The position numbers were made by a program, and so were the translations under genes. From NCBI GenBank assembly GCA_022573225.1, contig JACZUI010000004.1, forward strand, positions 28,579 through 92,578: a stretch of 64,000 bases of DNA, written 5' to 3'. Source of the stretch: Acidobacteriota bacterium. Its GTDB lineage: Bacteria > Actinomycetota > Acidimicrobiia > Spongiisociales > ZC4RG35. Under the pieces are notes generated by a model. It did not search any database and was not told the origin of the DNA. It saw only the letters and a list, made by a program, of their open reading frames with translations. How positions within the stretch are numbered: the first letter of the stretch is position 1; every line of letters begins with the position of its first letter. Positions 36,349 through 44,024 of this stretch are shown piece after piece.

Positions 36349-36744
36349 TTGACGCTGAATGAGTCAAGGCTGCGTGTCGGACTGTCGCTCAGTACTCCGC
36401 CCCTGATGCTCGCCTTGGCGCTGATCGTGTGGACGGGCGGTGTCTCCGGATGGGTTGCCGGCGGTTTGGTCCTTGTGGCGCTGATCTCCGGATGGTTCGT
36501 GCTTTTCGACTTTGCCACTTCGATCATCCTCGACACCGACGGGATCATTCGACGATGTATTGCCAGAAATCACGTCATCGAGTGGGCCGCAATCGACCGA
36601 ATAATGAGGCGCCCCCGACACGGGCTGGTTCTCGTGACGGGCGACGGAGAACATCACATCCTCATCGACCGCAAGCTCGACGACTCCGAATTCGACTCGT
36701 TCGTCACCCGGGTCCGGGCTCAGGGAGTCGAAATCCAGGGTTGA
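36349..36744 (+). CDS. Small membrane protein with PH-like domain
   Basis: A 131-residue protein. Two hydrophobic helices (about 18-33 and 38-57) are followed by a beta-rich part with ILDTDGIIRRCIARNHVIEWAAIDRI and VLVTGDGEHHILIDRKLDD, which resembles bacterial PH (bPH2/YdbT-like) domains. Start TTG at 36349 has GGAG 9 bases upstream. Role unknown. It lies just before the sigma-factor gene, separated by that gene's promoter. Confidence 0.6.
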   Translation: MTLNESRLRVGLSLSTPPLMLALALIVWTGGVSGWVAGGLVLVALISGWFVLFDFATSIILDTDGIIRRCIARNHVIEWAAIDRIMRRPRHGLVLVTGDGEHHILIDRKLDDSEFDSFVTRVRAQGVEIQG

Positions 36745-36752
36745 CCCGGCTC

Positions 36753-36783
36753 TTGACACGCATTGCACGGACTTGGGCATAAT
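36753..36783 (+). promoter_or_regulatory. Promoter of the sigma-factor gene
   Basis: TTGACA at 36753-36758 and CATAAT at 36778-36783, 19 bases apart. The GTG at 36790 follows the -10 by 6 bases, so the transcript is probably leaderless. This is the best -35/-10 pair seen in the window. Confidence 0.65.
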
Positions 36784-36789
36784 CAGGAT

Positions 36790-37389
36790 GTGGTGGATCG
36801 ATCTGACGCCAAACTGCTGACCGCGTCGTCGGCAGGCTCTGGAGACGCGTACTCAGAGTTCTTTCGCAGGCATGTCGATGCGATCACCCGATATGCGGTT
36901 CGTCGATGCGCCAATCCGGAGGATGTCGCCGACCTCGTCGCGGAGTGCTTCCTGGTGGCCCTTCAGGCCGCCCATCGCTACATCCCCGAAACCGATACGG
37001 CTCTTCCCTGGCTGTTTGGCATCTCGAGGAGACTCCTGGCCAAACAGCGGCGCAAATACGTGGGCAACCGGCGCATCGAAGTCAAGGCCTCCAATGCCTT
37101 CCCGGTGTTCACCGCCGCCGAAGACAACGAGATCGCCTCTGCCATCGACGCCGCCAGGCAGGCGCCGGCGCTCGAGGCAGCCCTCAACGATCTCACATCT
37201 GCAGAGAGGGACGTGCTGGAATTGATCGCCTACGACGGGCTCAGCCCATCGGAGGCCGCTGCGGCGTTGGAAATCACCCCAAACGCAGCGCGACTCCGGC
37301 TTTCGCGGGCTCGTCGCGCCGTCAGATCACAGATTGCGCCAGCCCCGCTGGCGGGCAGAGCCGTGGAGGATGGCGAGTATGCATTCTGA
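36790..37389 (+). CDS. Sigma-70 family RNA polymerase sigma factor (ECF-like)
   Basis: About 199 residues with sigma region 2 (FFRRHVDAITRYAVRRCANPEDVADLVAECF to WLFGISRRLLAKQRR) and region 4 (LTSAERDVLELIAYDGLSPSEAAAALEITPNAARLRLSRARRA). Regions 1 and 3 are missing, so it is ECF-type and redirects RNA polymerase to a small regulon. GTG at 36790 fits a leaderless mRNA; GTG at 36793, with AGG 5 bases upstream, is the alternative. It overlaps the next gene by 11 bases, as sigma/anti-sigma pairs often do. Confidence 0.85.
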   Translation: MVDRSDAKLLTASSAGSGDAYSEFFRRHVDAITRYAVRRCANPEDVADLVAECFLVALQAAHRYIPETDTALPWLFGISRRLLAKQRRKYVGNRRIEVKASNAFPVFTAAEDNEIASAIDAARQAPALEAALNDLTSAERDVLELIAYDGLSPSEAAAALEITPNAARLRLSRARRAVRSQIAPAPLAGRAVEDGEYAF

Positions 37390-37759
37390 GGCCCGTCGTC
37401 CCGCGGAGATAAACCTCGATCAGTTCGTAGACCGCCTCGACGCTCGACTCCGAGATGAGCTCGCGGCAACACGCCGCGCCACACTCCCGACGACCATCAA
37501 CCGGTGGCTGCGGGCCTTCAGAATCAGGGCCCTGGCCTTTGTCCAGGGTGGAGCAATGGCTGTCACCGCACTGGCGGTGATGGTGGCGGTCGGGGTGGCT
37601 CCTACGATCCGCTCAGCCGACGTCGCGGTCTCTGAGAGCCCGCTTTCGTCCCCGGTAGTCAAGGTCGACTCGCACCTCGCCGAGAAACTGGGTGCCACCG
37701 TCCTGGTGTCAGCCCAGGTCGACACCGTCGACTTGCAGGTTCGGGGCATAACCCCCTAG
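37379..37759 (+). CDS. Single-pass membrane protein, possible anti-sigma factor
   Basis: A 126-residue protein starting inside the sigma-factor gene (ATG 37379, GGAGG 9 bases upstream). A polar N-terminal part (1-55) is followed by one hydrophobic helix (about 58-80) and an exported C-terminal tail of about 45 residues. The order and overlap fit an anti-sigma factor that binds its sigma at the membrane, but the zinc HxxxCxxC motif of the common ZAS class is absent. The role is inferred from position. Confidence 0.6.
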   Translation: MHSEARRPAEINLDQFVDRLDARLRDELAATRRATLPTTINRWLRAFRIRALAFVQGGAMAVTALAVMVAVGVAPTIRSADVAVSESPLSSPVVKVDSHLAEKLGATVLVSAQVDTVDLQVRGITP

Positions 37760-37763
37760 AAAT

Positions 37764-37799
37764 CCGCTGATCTCAGAGCACGGCCGCCGATCTCAGAGC
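37764..37799. repeat. Direct repeat across the nurA stop codon
   Basis: CCGCTGATCTCAGAGC (37764-37779) and CCGCCGATCTCAGAGC (37784-37799) match at 15 of 16 bases with a 20-base period. The first copy contains the nurA TGA; the second lies in the last codons of nurA. Confidence 0.8.
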
Positions 37800-38678
37800 C
37801 CTGATCGCCAGCTCTCGATCTCCCAGACGTCGTCTCAACTCCCGCTCCAGACCGCCGATTGGATAGAGGTTCTGCGGCGCCCGCGGGTCTTTGTGACGGG
37901 CGGAAGCAAACCGGGGAAGGGACGCCGTGACCAGGTGGGCAAGCCGTGAGGCATCGGCCACCGGCATGTCCGCTTTTACCTCGCAGCGAACCAGACCGCC
38001 AGCCGGGCCTGAACCATTGGACAATCGCAGATACCAGGAAAACCGACTCCACGACGTTGTAGTGAGGAATATTGGGGTTCGGGCGCCCACCGGGAGGGTG
38101 GCCAACGACGCCCGCAGCGCGTCCGGCAGGTATTGGACATGCTGAGTCTTGATGTAGCCGATGGCCCTGTCGACGTGCCGCCGATGGGACAAAGGCCCGT
38201 CGACCACAACCAGAGACGCTTCATCCTGGCCGCTCGCCACCTCGCCCTCGAGGTCTCCCATGCGTTCCTGGATTCCCAACCACAGCTCCTCCGGCGTCGA
38301 GCCGCGGGTGCTCATCACCTCGTAGACCCCCACGCTTGTCTCGATTGGAGCGGCATCGACTCCGGTGAAAATCCCGCGGCGTACCTCGGCGGCGACCACC
38401 TTTGCCCCACCGTTGCAACGGACGGCTCCGGCGGCGAAGGTGGCGGCCAGACCGAACCCGGGGAACTGCTCGCTTCGGTCGATCCAGAGGTTGGCATCGA
38501 CCCGCCTCACGCCATCGATGAACAGGATGTCCTCGGCCGGATCGCACTCGGGTGTCAGGGGGCGCCACGCTGCGACACTCAACTCGACGGAGGGATCAAC
38601 GTTCTCAGACGAATCGATCAGATCGGCTTCGGACGGCGACCCGTACTCCGGAGCCCAAGACTCGACGGTGAACTTCAC
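37773..38678 (-). CDS. nurA: NurA-like 5'-3' nuclease
   Basis: A 301-residue protein with the pattern of the NurA domain: acidic residue in FIDGVRRVDANLW (Asp55), a second in VVVDGPLSHRR (Asp160), and IGYIKTQHVQYLPDAL (Lys177, His180), which corresponds to the conserved VK-H-L segment. NurA degrades the 5' strand at DNA breaks and works with the HerA ATPase. Its start overlaps the sbcC stop (ATGA). The assignment rests on motif order and on the presence of herA in the same cluster; overall similarity to archaeal NurA cannot be measured here. Confidence 0.72.
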   Translation of the reverse strand: MKFTVESWAPEYGSPSEADLIDSSENVDPSVELSVAAWRPLTPECDPAEDILFIDGVRRVDANLWIDRSEQFPGFGLAATFAAGAVRCNGGAKVVAAEVRRGIFTGVDAAPIETSVGVYEVMSTRGSTPEELWLGIQERMGDLEGEVASGQDEASLVVVDGPLSHRRHVDRAIGYIKTQHVQYLPDALRASLATLPVGARTPIFLTTTSWSRFSWYLRLSNGSGPAGGLVRCEVKADMPVADASRLAHLVTASLPRFASARHKDPRAPQNLYPIGGLERELRRRLGDRELAIRALRSAAVL

Positions 38679-41002
38679 GACGCCCGTCTTGAAATCGTGG
38701 CGGTGTCAGGACCTTTGGTCACCTCGAACCGCACCGGAATCCGCTCGGCCAACTCCTTGACATGGGTCACGATGCCAACCGTCCTCCCTTGATCAACGAG
38801 CTCATCCAAGACCGAGGCCACGATATCGAGCGACTCTTGATCCAGGGATCCGAACCCCTCGTCCAGGAAAATGGACTCGAGCCGGGTCGAGGAGCCGGTC
38901 AGCTCGGCCAGCTGAGATGCCATCGACAAGGCCAGCGCCAGGGAAACCAGGAAGACCTCCCCTCCAGACAGAGACCGGGTGGTCCTTCTCAGGTCGGCGT
39001 TGTAGTGATCCACGACTACGAATCCGTTCCCCCGCACTTCCAGTGAGTATCCGCCTGCCGAAAGGTCCAGCAGCAGTCGATTTGCCCCCTCAACCAGGAC
39101 TTCGAGGGCCTCGACCATGACCCACGCCTCGAAGTTGTTGGACTTCAGATGGTTTCCCAGGGCCGATGCCACGCGGGCAAGCTTCGACTCGTCTTTGATC
39201 TGCTTGCTGGTGGCCTTGGCAGTTTCCACCGTGTCCACCATCGCGGCAACCTCGGTTCGCTTGCGCTCCACTGCCAGAGCTAGATCGGTCCGGTACGAGC
39301 CCTCAGATTCGACATCCAGCGAGCTCAGCCAGCTACCCAATTCGACCCCGGCCCCGGCGAGCGTCGCCTCCGACCGACCGACCGCGGCGGCCGCCTCAAC
39401 CAGGTCGGCTTCCAGGACCTCTGCCTTGATGACACGCCATGTTTCGAATTGCCCCCAGCCCTCCAGGACATCGTCGGGCGGGGCCGGTGGATCCTCGCGA
39501 GTGACGCCGGCCATCGCCTCATAGAGCCGCACTCCGAGCTCCTTGGTGGTCTGTTCGACGGACTCCGACGACACCAGGAGCTTTTCGTACTCACCTCGGA
39601 CCACGGACAGCTCCTTTTCCACCTGCCCGAGCTCATCGGCAAGGCCTTGCAGCGCTTTCAGCGTCGAAGTCATCTCCTCGCTGGTAGGCGCATCCGCCTG
39701 TCGCTCATCCAACTCCGCAATCCGCTCCGACAACTGGTGATCCTGACCCTGAGCTTCCGCAAGAAGGCGCCGGGCTGTGTTGGCCGACATCTCCTCCGCT
39801 TCCAGAAGACGACGCGCTTCCTCCGACGTCGATGCGTTGACGTCATCGGAGTCGGATACCTCGAGGACGTCCCTTCCACAAACCGGGCATGGCTCGCCGG
39901 GCTCGAGGTTCTGGCGAAGACCATGCGCGGCATGGGCAGCCACCTGTGTCTCGTACACGCCGCGTAACTCCCCGACGCTCCGGTCGATATCGGCGAGTTT
40001 GCGTGCCAGCCCCTCGAGATCGAGGGCGTCCTTGGCTGTGTGAAGGGCGCTGAGACGGGTGCGTCCATCGAGCCATCGTTCGAGATCGCTCCTGGCGGGC
40101 ATCGTCTCGACCTCCGAAACCAGGGTTCCCTTCCTAGCCGTCAGTCGATCAACTGCTTCCTTCTGCGCGGCCAACTTCGCCTTTGACTCTGTCGCGAGAT
40201 CCTTCAATGTCACCAGATCGTCGGGCAGAGCAGCATGACGAAGCATCTCCAACCGCGAGGCCAACTCCTGACGACGCTTTTCGGCTTCGACACTCACAAC
40301 CCTGAGGGACTCGACTTTCTCCATTCGGGCCGGGAGCTCCTTCAGGGCCACCGCCAGAATGGACAGACGCGTTTCCGCCGCTGCCAGCTCTTCGGCTCCA
40401 GGCACATCGAGTTTCGCCAGGTTCTCCTCGAGTGTGTCCACCCGGCCCTTGGCAATGGAGGCCCTCTCATTGGCCACTACCTTGATTCTCTCGAAGAGCC
40501 CCAGGTCGAGAAGGGCGCGGAGCAGGTTCTGCCTCTCTTTGGGAGTATCCGTCAGGAAGTCTGCAAATGCGCCTTGGGGCAGAACCACCGCCTTGGTGAA
40601 GTGCTCAAAGCCAAGCCCGAGTAACTCCGTTACGGCTCCGGTGACCTCCTTCGAGCCCGATTCCAGAATCTTCTCGTTTTGTTGAAGACGGGCTTCGGTG
40701 ACCTGTGCCCCGCCCTTCGTTCGCTCGACTCGACGCGCAACCTGATAGGTCTGATCGTCAATCGAGAACTCGAATTGCACCCTGGCGACGTCGCACGTGG
40801 CGTTTATCACCGGCGCCACCGCCGACCTGTGGCCCAGGCGAGGGATGGTTCCATACAGGGCGAAAGTCATGGCATCGATGACACTCGACTTGCCCGATCC
40901 GGTAGATCCCGCGAGCACAAAGAGGTCGGCGTCCGCAAAGTCGACCACGGCACGGTCCCGATAGGCGAGAAACCCCTCCATCTCCAGACGCAGCGGCCTC
41001 AT
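38675..41002 (-). CDS. sbcC: SbcC/Rad50-type SMC ATPase
   Basis: A 775-residue Rad50-like protein, shorter than E. coli SbcC. Walker A GSTGSGKSSV is near residue 34, the QGAFADFL Q-loop region near 143, the zinc hook CPVC near 373 in the centre of two coiled-coil arms, the signature LSGGE near 690 and Walker B FLDEGFGSLD near 725. With SbcD it binds and processes DNA ends and hairpins. It overlaps both sbcD and nurA through ATGA junctions. Confidence 0.93.
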   Translation of the reverse strand: MRPLRLEMEGFLAYRDRAVVDFADADLFVLAGSTGSGKSSVIDAMTFALYGTIPRLGHRSAVAPVINATCDVARVQFEFSIDDQTYQVARRVERTKGGAQVTEARLQQNEKILESGSKEVTGAVTELLGLGFEHFTKAVVLPQGAFADFLTDTPKERQNLLRALLDLGLFERIKVVANERASIAKGRVDTLEENLAKLDVPGAEELAAAETRLSILAVALKELPARMEKVESLRVVSVEAEKRRQELASRLEMLRHAALPDDLVTLKDLATESKAKLAAQKEAVDRLTARKGTLVSEVETMPARSDLERWLDGRTRLSALHTAKDALDLEGLARKLADIDRSVGELRGVYETQVAAHAAHGLRQNLEPGEPCPVCGRDVLEVSDSDDVNASTSEEARRLLEAEEMSANTARRLLAEAQGQDHQLSERIAELDERQADAPTSEEMTSTLKALQGLADELGQVEKELSVVRGEYEKLLVSSESVEQTTKELGVRLYEAMAGVTREDPPAPPDDVLEGWGQFETWRVIKAEVLEADLVEAAAAVGRSEATLAGAGVELGSWLSSLDVESEGSYRTDLALAVERKRTEVAAMVDTVETAKATSKQIKDESKLARVASALGNHLKSNNFEAWVMVEALEVLVEGANRLLLDLSAGGYSLEVRGNGFVVVDHYNADLRRTTRSLSGGEVFLVSLALALSMASQLAELTGSSTRLESIFLDEGFGSLDQESLDIVASVLDELVDQGRTVGIVTHVKELAERIPVRFEVTKGPDTATISRRAS

Positions 41003-42129
41003 TGAACCGACACATCCTGTTCGATCTCCCGAAACAGATCCACGACATCGGGATCATCTAGCTCTCGGGTCTTGAGATACTCCCTGAACAGCTCTGTCGG
41101 GCTATGGGCCGAGGTATCCACCGACCGTCGCGGCCTCTGTTCGGCAACAGACCGGACAACCACATCAACGGCGCCCGGGATGGCCTCTCTCACCTCGTCG
41201 TTGAGACCCGCCCTCCCCGGTTCGTCGAGCAACACCTTGACGTAGGCCCCTTCGACCTCTCCAGCCCGGGCCAAAACCTCATCCAGCGTTCCTTCGAGTT
41301 GGATCAGGGGGACTCCTGATTCGAGCCCAACCTGGCGAACCGAGGCCGGTTTGCCAGGGTCGGCGTCAACAAGGAGAACACCCTTGGAATCGTCTTTCTC
41401 TCCAAAGTCGAGTTGGAGCGGAGATCCGCTGTACCAGACCTGGGTGGGAGCAGCGATCGACTGCTGGCGGTGAAGATGCCCGAGCGCAACATAGGTCAGG
41501 CTCCCGGGAAACACCTGAGGCGGCACGGCGTATCCGAAGATGTGGGAGTCGCGTTCGCCGCCGCCGACGACGCCGCCAAATGCCGTGAGATGGCTGGCCA
41601 GGACGTTGACCGTGTCGGTCCCCATAGTGGCCGTGAGCGACTCGATCACCCGGCGCATCCTGGCCTCGTAACTCTGATGGTGCTGATCAGGATCGAGATT
41701 CATGATCTCGCCTACCTTGACCATGGATCGATGCGAGACAAAAGGAAGAAGGGCAAGCTTGAGGCCAATGCCCTCGAACATGACCACGCCACCGTCCTCC
41801 GGACGACGCGGCGCTGCGACGACCACAATTCGCCCCAGCTCCAGGAGAGGCCGAACCGCCTCGAGGCGACTCGGCCCGTCATGATTGCCGGCGACGATCG
41901 CAACCGGAGCGACCTCGGCCAGATCCAGGAGGGCGCGATATACCAGTCGTTCGTCATCTGACGACGGCGATGACACATCAAACAGATCACCCGAGACCAC
42001 CGAGATGTCGACCGACTCCGTTCCTGCTATCGCAGCGATTTCAGCGAGGACCGCCTTCTGCTCGCCGACACGACTGCGACCGCGGATCTTGCGGCCGACA
42101 TGCCAGTCGGATGTGTGCAACAGCCTCAA
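40999..42129 (-). CDS. sbcD: SbcD/Mre11-type exonuclease
   Basis: A 376-residue calcineurin-like phosphoesterase with all metal motifs: SDWHVG (Asp8, His10), SGDLFD, AGNHDG, ASHLTAF and GHLH. The C-terminal capping domain and the last 40 residues, which bind SbcC coiled coils, are present. TTG at 42129 is the start, preceded by AGAAGGA; no ATG fits. The start codon of sbcC overlaps its stop. The 161-base gap to herA shows no feature I can name. Confidence 0.93.
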   Translation of the reverse strand: MRLLHTSDWHVGRKIRGRSRVGEQKAVLAEIAAIAGTESVDISVVSGDLFDVSSPSSDDERLVYRALLDLAEVAPVAIVAGNHDGPSRLEAVRPLLELGRIVVVAAPRRPEDGGVVMFEGIGLKLALLPFVSHRSMVKVGEIMNLDPDQHHQSYEARMRRVIESLTATMGTDTVNVLASHLTAFGGVVGGGERDSHIFGYAVPPQVFPGSLTYVALGHLHRQQSIAAPTQVWYSGSPLQLDFGEKDDSKGVLLVDADPGKPASVRQVGLESGVPLIQLEGTLDEVLARAGEVEGAYVKVLLDEPGRAGLNDEVREAIPGAVDVVVRSVAEQRPRRSVDTSAHSPTELFREYLKTRELDDPDVVDLFREIEQDVSVQ

Positions 42130-42290
42130 TGGATCCTTCTGAGTTCCATCAAGGCCGATCGTAGAGGCCGCCCCCGACAGATTCGCCGATGCCGACTAGA
42201 GGAGCCCGCTGAACAATGCATGTCACTCATCTCGACGACCAGATCATCGCCACGCCGCCGATCTGACCAACGGCATTAATCAGCAGACTC

Positions 42291-43961
42291 CTAAAGGTCG
42301 TCGAAGGGATCGTTGGGCCCGCCTCCGGCCAGGTCGGCGGCCGCCTCCGAGGCTCTGGTCGCCCACGCGGGAAAGGGAAACTCGAGAACCAATGGGACGG
42401 GAAGCTCCGGCTGGGCAAGGAGCATGGTCCCGGGTTTGAGAATCGTCGCCCTCTTTCTCTGGGCAGCCGGAAGAAACCCGTACTCCTCACGTGCCGCCTC
42501 GGCGGAGTCGAGCCGTCCCACGACGCGGATCGAGGAGTTGGCGATGATGCGCCGCTCTACCTCAGAGGCCGTTTGTTGGGCTCCGATCAGGATGATTCCG
42601 AGCGAGCGGCCTCTTTCGGCGACATCGAGGAGAACCTCCTTTATCGGGCTGGCGCCTTCGCGGGGCGCGTATTTGTTGAGCTCGTCGAGAACCAAGAACA
42701 GGAGTTCGTCTGATTGGCCGGCCTTTTCTTTCTCGTCGAACGTTCGGCGCACGGTCACGCCCACGACAAACCGCTTGGCGCGGTCATTGAGGTTGTGCAG
42801 ATCGACCACGGTCACCTGGTGGCCACTCGTCTCGATCCGGTGTCTGTCCGGGTTCGGGATGTCGCCCCGGATCAGCCGATCGACGTGTCGCACCGCGCCC
42901 TGGAGGCGTCTGACGAAAGCGTTGACGGTACCCAGACCGATATTGGGGCCCGCCCAATCATGGCGGGAGTCGTCCTCCTGAACCTTTCCGATGATCAGAT
43001 CGACCAGATCACGAAACGTCCGCGCCGTCTCGCCCTCGATGCGCACCGCTCCCCCATCGACGCCCTCTGCTTTCCGAAGCTGCGCCATCACATTGAAGAC
43101 CACCATCGTGTATTGGGCTCGTTCGTCTTCGGCGTCGGCGAAGAGAAAAAGCATCAGGTCCTCCTGGCAGAACTCCTCCAGCGTCCAGAAAAACGATGTG
43201 ATGTCCGACCGGGAGCTGACATCGGCCACTCCGCTTTGCGAGCCCGGGCGCGGCGGGGCGTACAGCCCGACCGACTCAAAAGGCCTGGCCGGGAGGCCGA
43301 GGACCGCGTAACGGAGCCGCTGATCGTCGTCGAGATGGATATTCGGCCGATCGATATGGAGCAGGTCTTCACCCTTCACGTTGAAGATGAGTGCCTTGGT
43401 ATTGACCACGGCCGCGCCAAGCACACCAGAGTTGAACAAAGAGTGAAGGAGAAATGTCGCGTAGCTCGTTTTGGTCGCCACTCCCGAAACCCCGGAGATA
43501 CTGACATGGGCCCCTCGTTGGCCGTTGAGGAACTCGAAGTTGGCATAGAGAGGTTCGCCGTTTCGGGTGGAGCCAACGGGAAACTTCCGCTCCATTCGAT
43601 CAAAGAACAGCGCCTGGTCGCGCTCATCGCCGCGGGCTCGCCGCACCGGGTGGCCTGGCCGAGGCGGGACAAAGATCTCCGGCTCGACCCGGGTGACCGT
43701 CACCTGGGCGGCCTCGATGACCTCGGCAGGTAGCACTCCGTCCTCGATCAGGAATACGTCGGAGTCGAATCGGGCGCCCTCGTATCTAGCCCGGACCTGA
43801 CTCACCGTCCCGAACAGCTTGACAACCTCTCCCGTAGGAAGGACGCGTTCCAAGGCGACGACATCGTCGAGTTCGAGATATTCGCCTTCGGCCACGCCCA
43901 CCCAAAACTCGAGCGGCGTGGCGTCGACCGTTCCGAGAACACGACCCACCATTTCGTCCAT
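42291..43961 (-). CDS. herA: HerA-type DNA translocase ATPase
   Basis: A 556-residue HerA/FtsK-superfamily protein. An N-terminal beta-barrel (HAS-barrel-like, 1-110) is followed by an ATPase with Walker A GVSGVATKTS (about 160-169; the lysine is kept, the usual GSGKS is altered), Walker B LFLVLDELNKYAP (about 424) and an IGAQQTASEVERRIIANSSIRVVGR segment with a sensor and arginine finger area. HerA forms a hexamer that drives NurA. ATG at 43961 follows TACTCT by 6 bases (leaderless). Confidence 0.85.
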   Translation of the reverse strand: MDEMVGRVLGTVDATPLEFWVGVAEGEYLELDDVVALERVLPTGEVVKLFGTVSQVRARYEGARFDSDVFLIEDGVLPAEVIEAAQVTVTRVEPEIFVPPRPGHPVRRARGDERDQALFFDRMERKFPVGSTRNGEPLYANFEFLNGQRGAHVSISGVSGVATKTSYATFLLHSLFNSGVLGAAVVNTKALIFNVKGEDLLHIDRPNIHLDDDQRLRYAVLGLPARPFESVGLYAPPRPGSQSGVADVSSRSDITSFFWTLEEFCQEDLMLFLFADAEDERAQYTMVVFNVMAQLRKAEGVDGGAVRIEGETARTFRDLVDLIIGKVQEDDSRHDWAGPNIGLGTVNAFVRRLQGAVRHVDRLIRGDIPNPDRHRIETSGHQVTVVDLHNLNDRAKRFVVGVTVRRTFDEKEKAGQSDELLFLVLDELNKYAPREGASPIKEVLLDVAERGRSLGIILIGAQQTASEVERRIIANSSIRVVGRLDSAEAAREEYGFLPAAQRKRATILKPGTMLLAQPELPVPLVLEFPFPAWATRASEAAADLAGGGPNDPFDDL

Positions 43962-43967
43962 GTGGCG

Positions 43968-43973
43968 AGAGTA
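43968..43973 (-). promoter_or_regulatory. -10 hexamer TACTCT, leaderless start of herA
   Basis: Minus-strand TACTCT, CGCCAC, ATG at 43961. It lies in the 63-base divergent gap shared with the mgs promoter. Confidence 0.55.
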
Positions 43974-44011
43974 GACACTGGCTATGACGAAATCGGATAC
44001 TGCGCTCGGTT

Positions 44012-44017
44012 TAGGCT
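44012..44017 (+). promoter_or_regulatory. -10 hexamer TAGGCT before mgs
   Basis: TAGGCT, CGAGACG, GTG at 44025. It supports the internal GTG as start and a leaderless mRNA. Confidence 0.5.
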
Positions 44018-44024
44018 CGAGACG

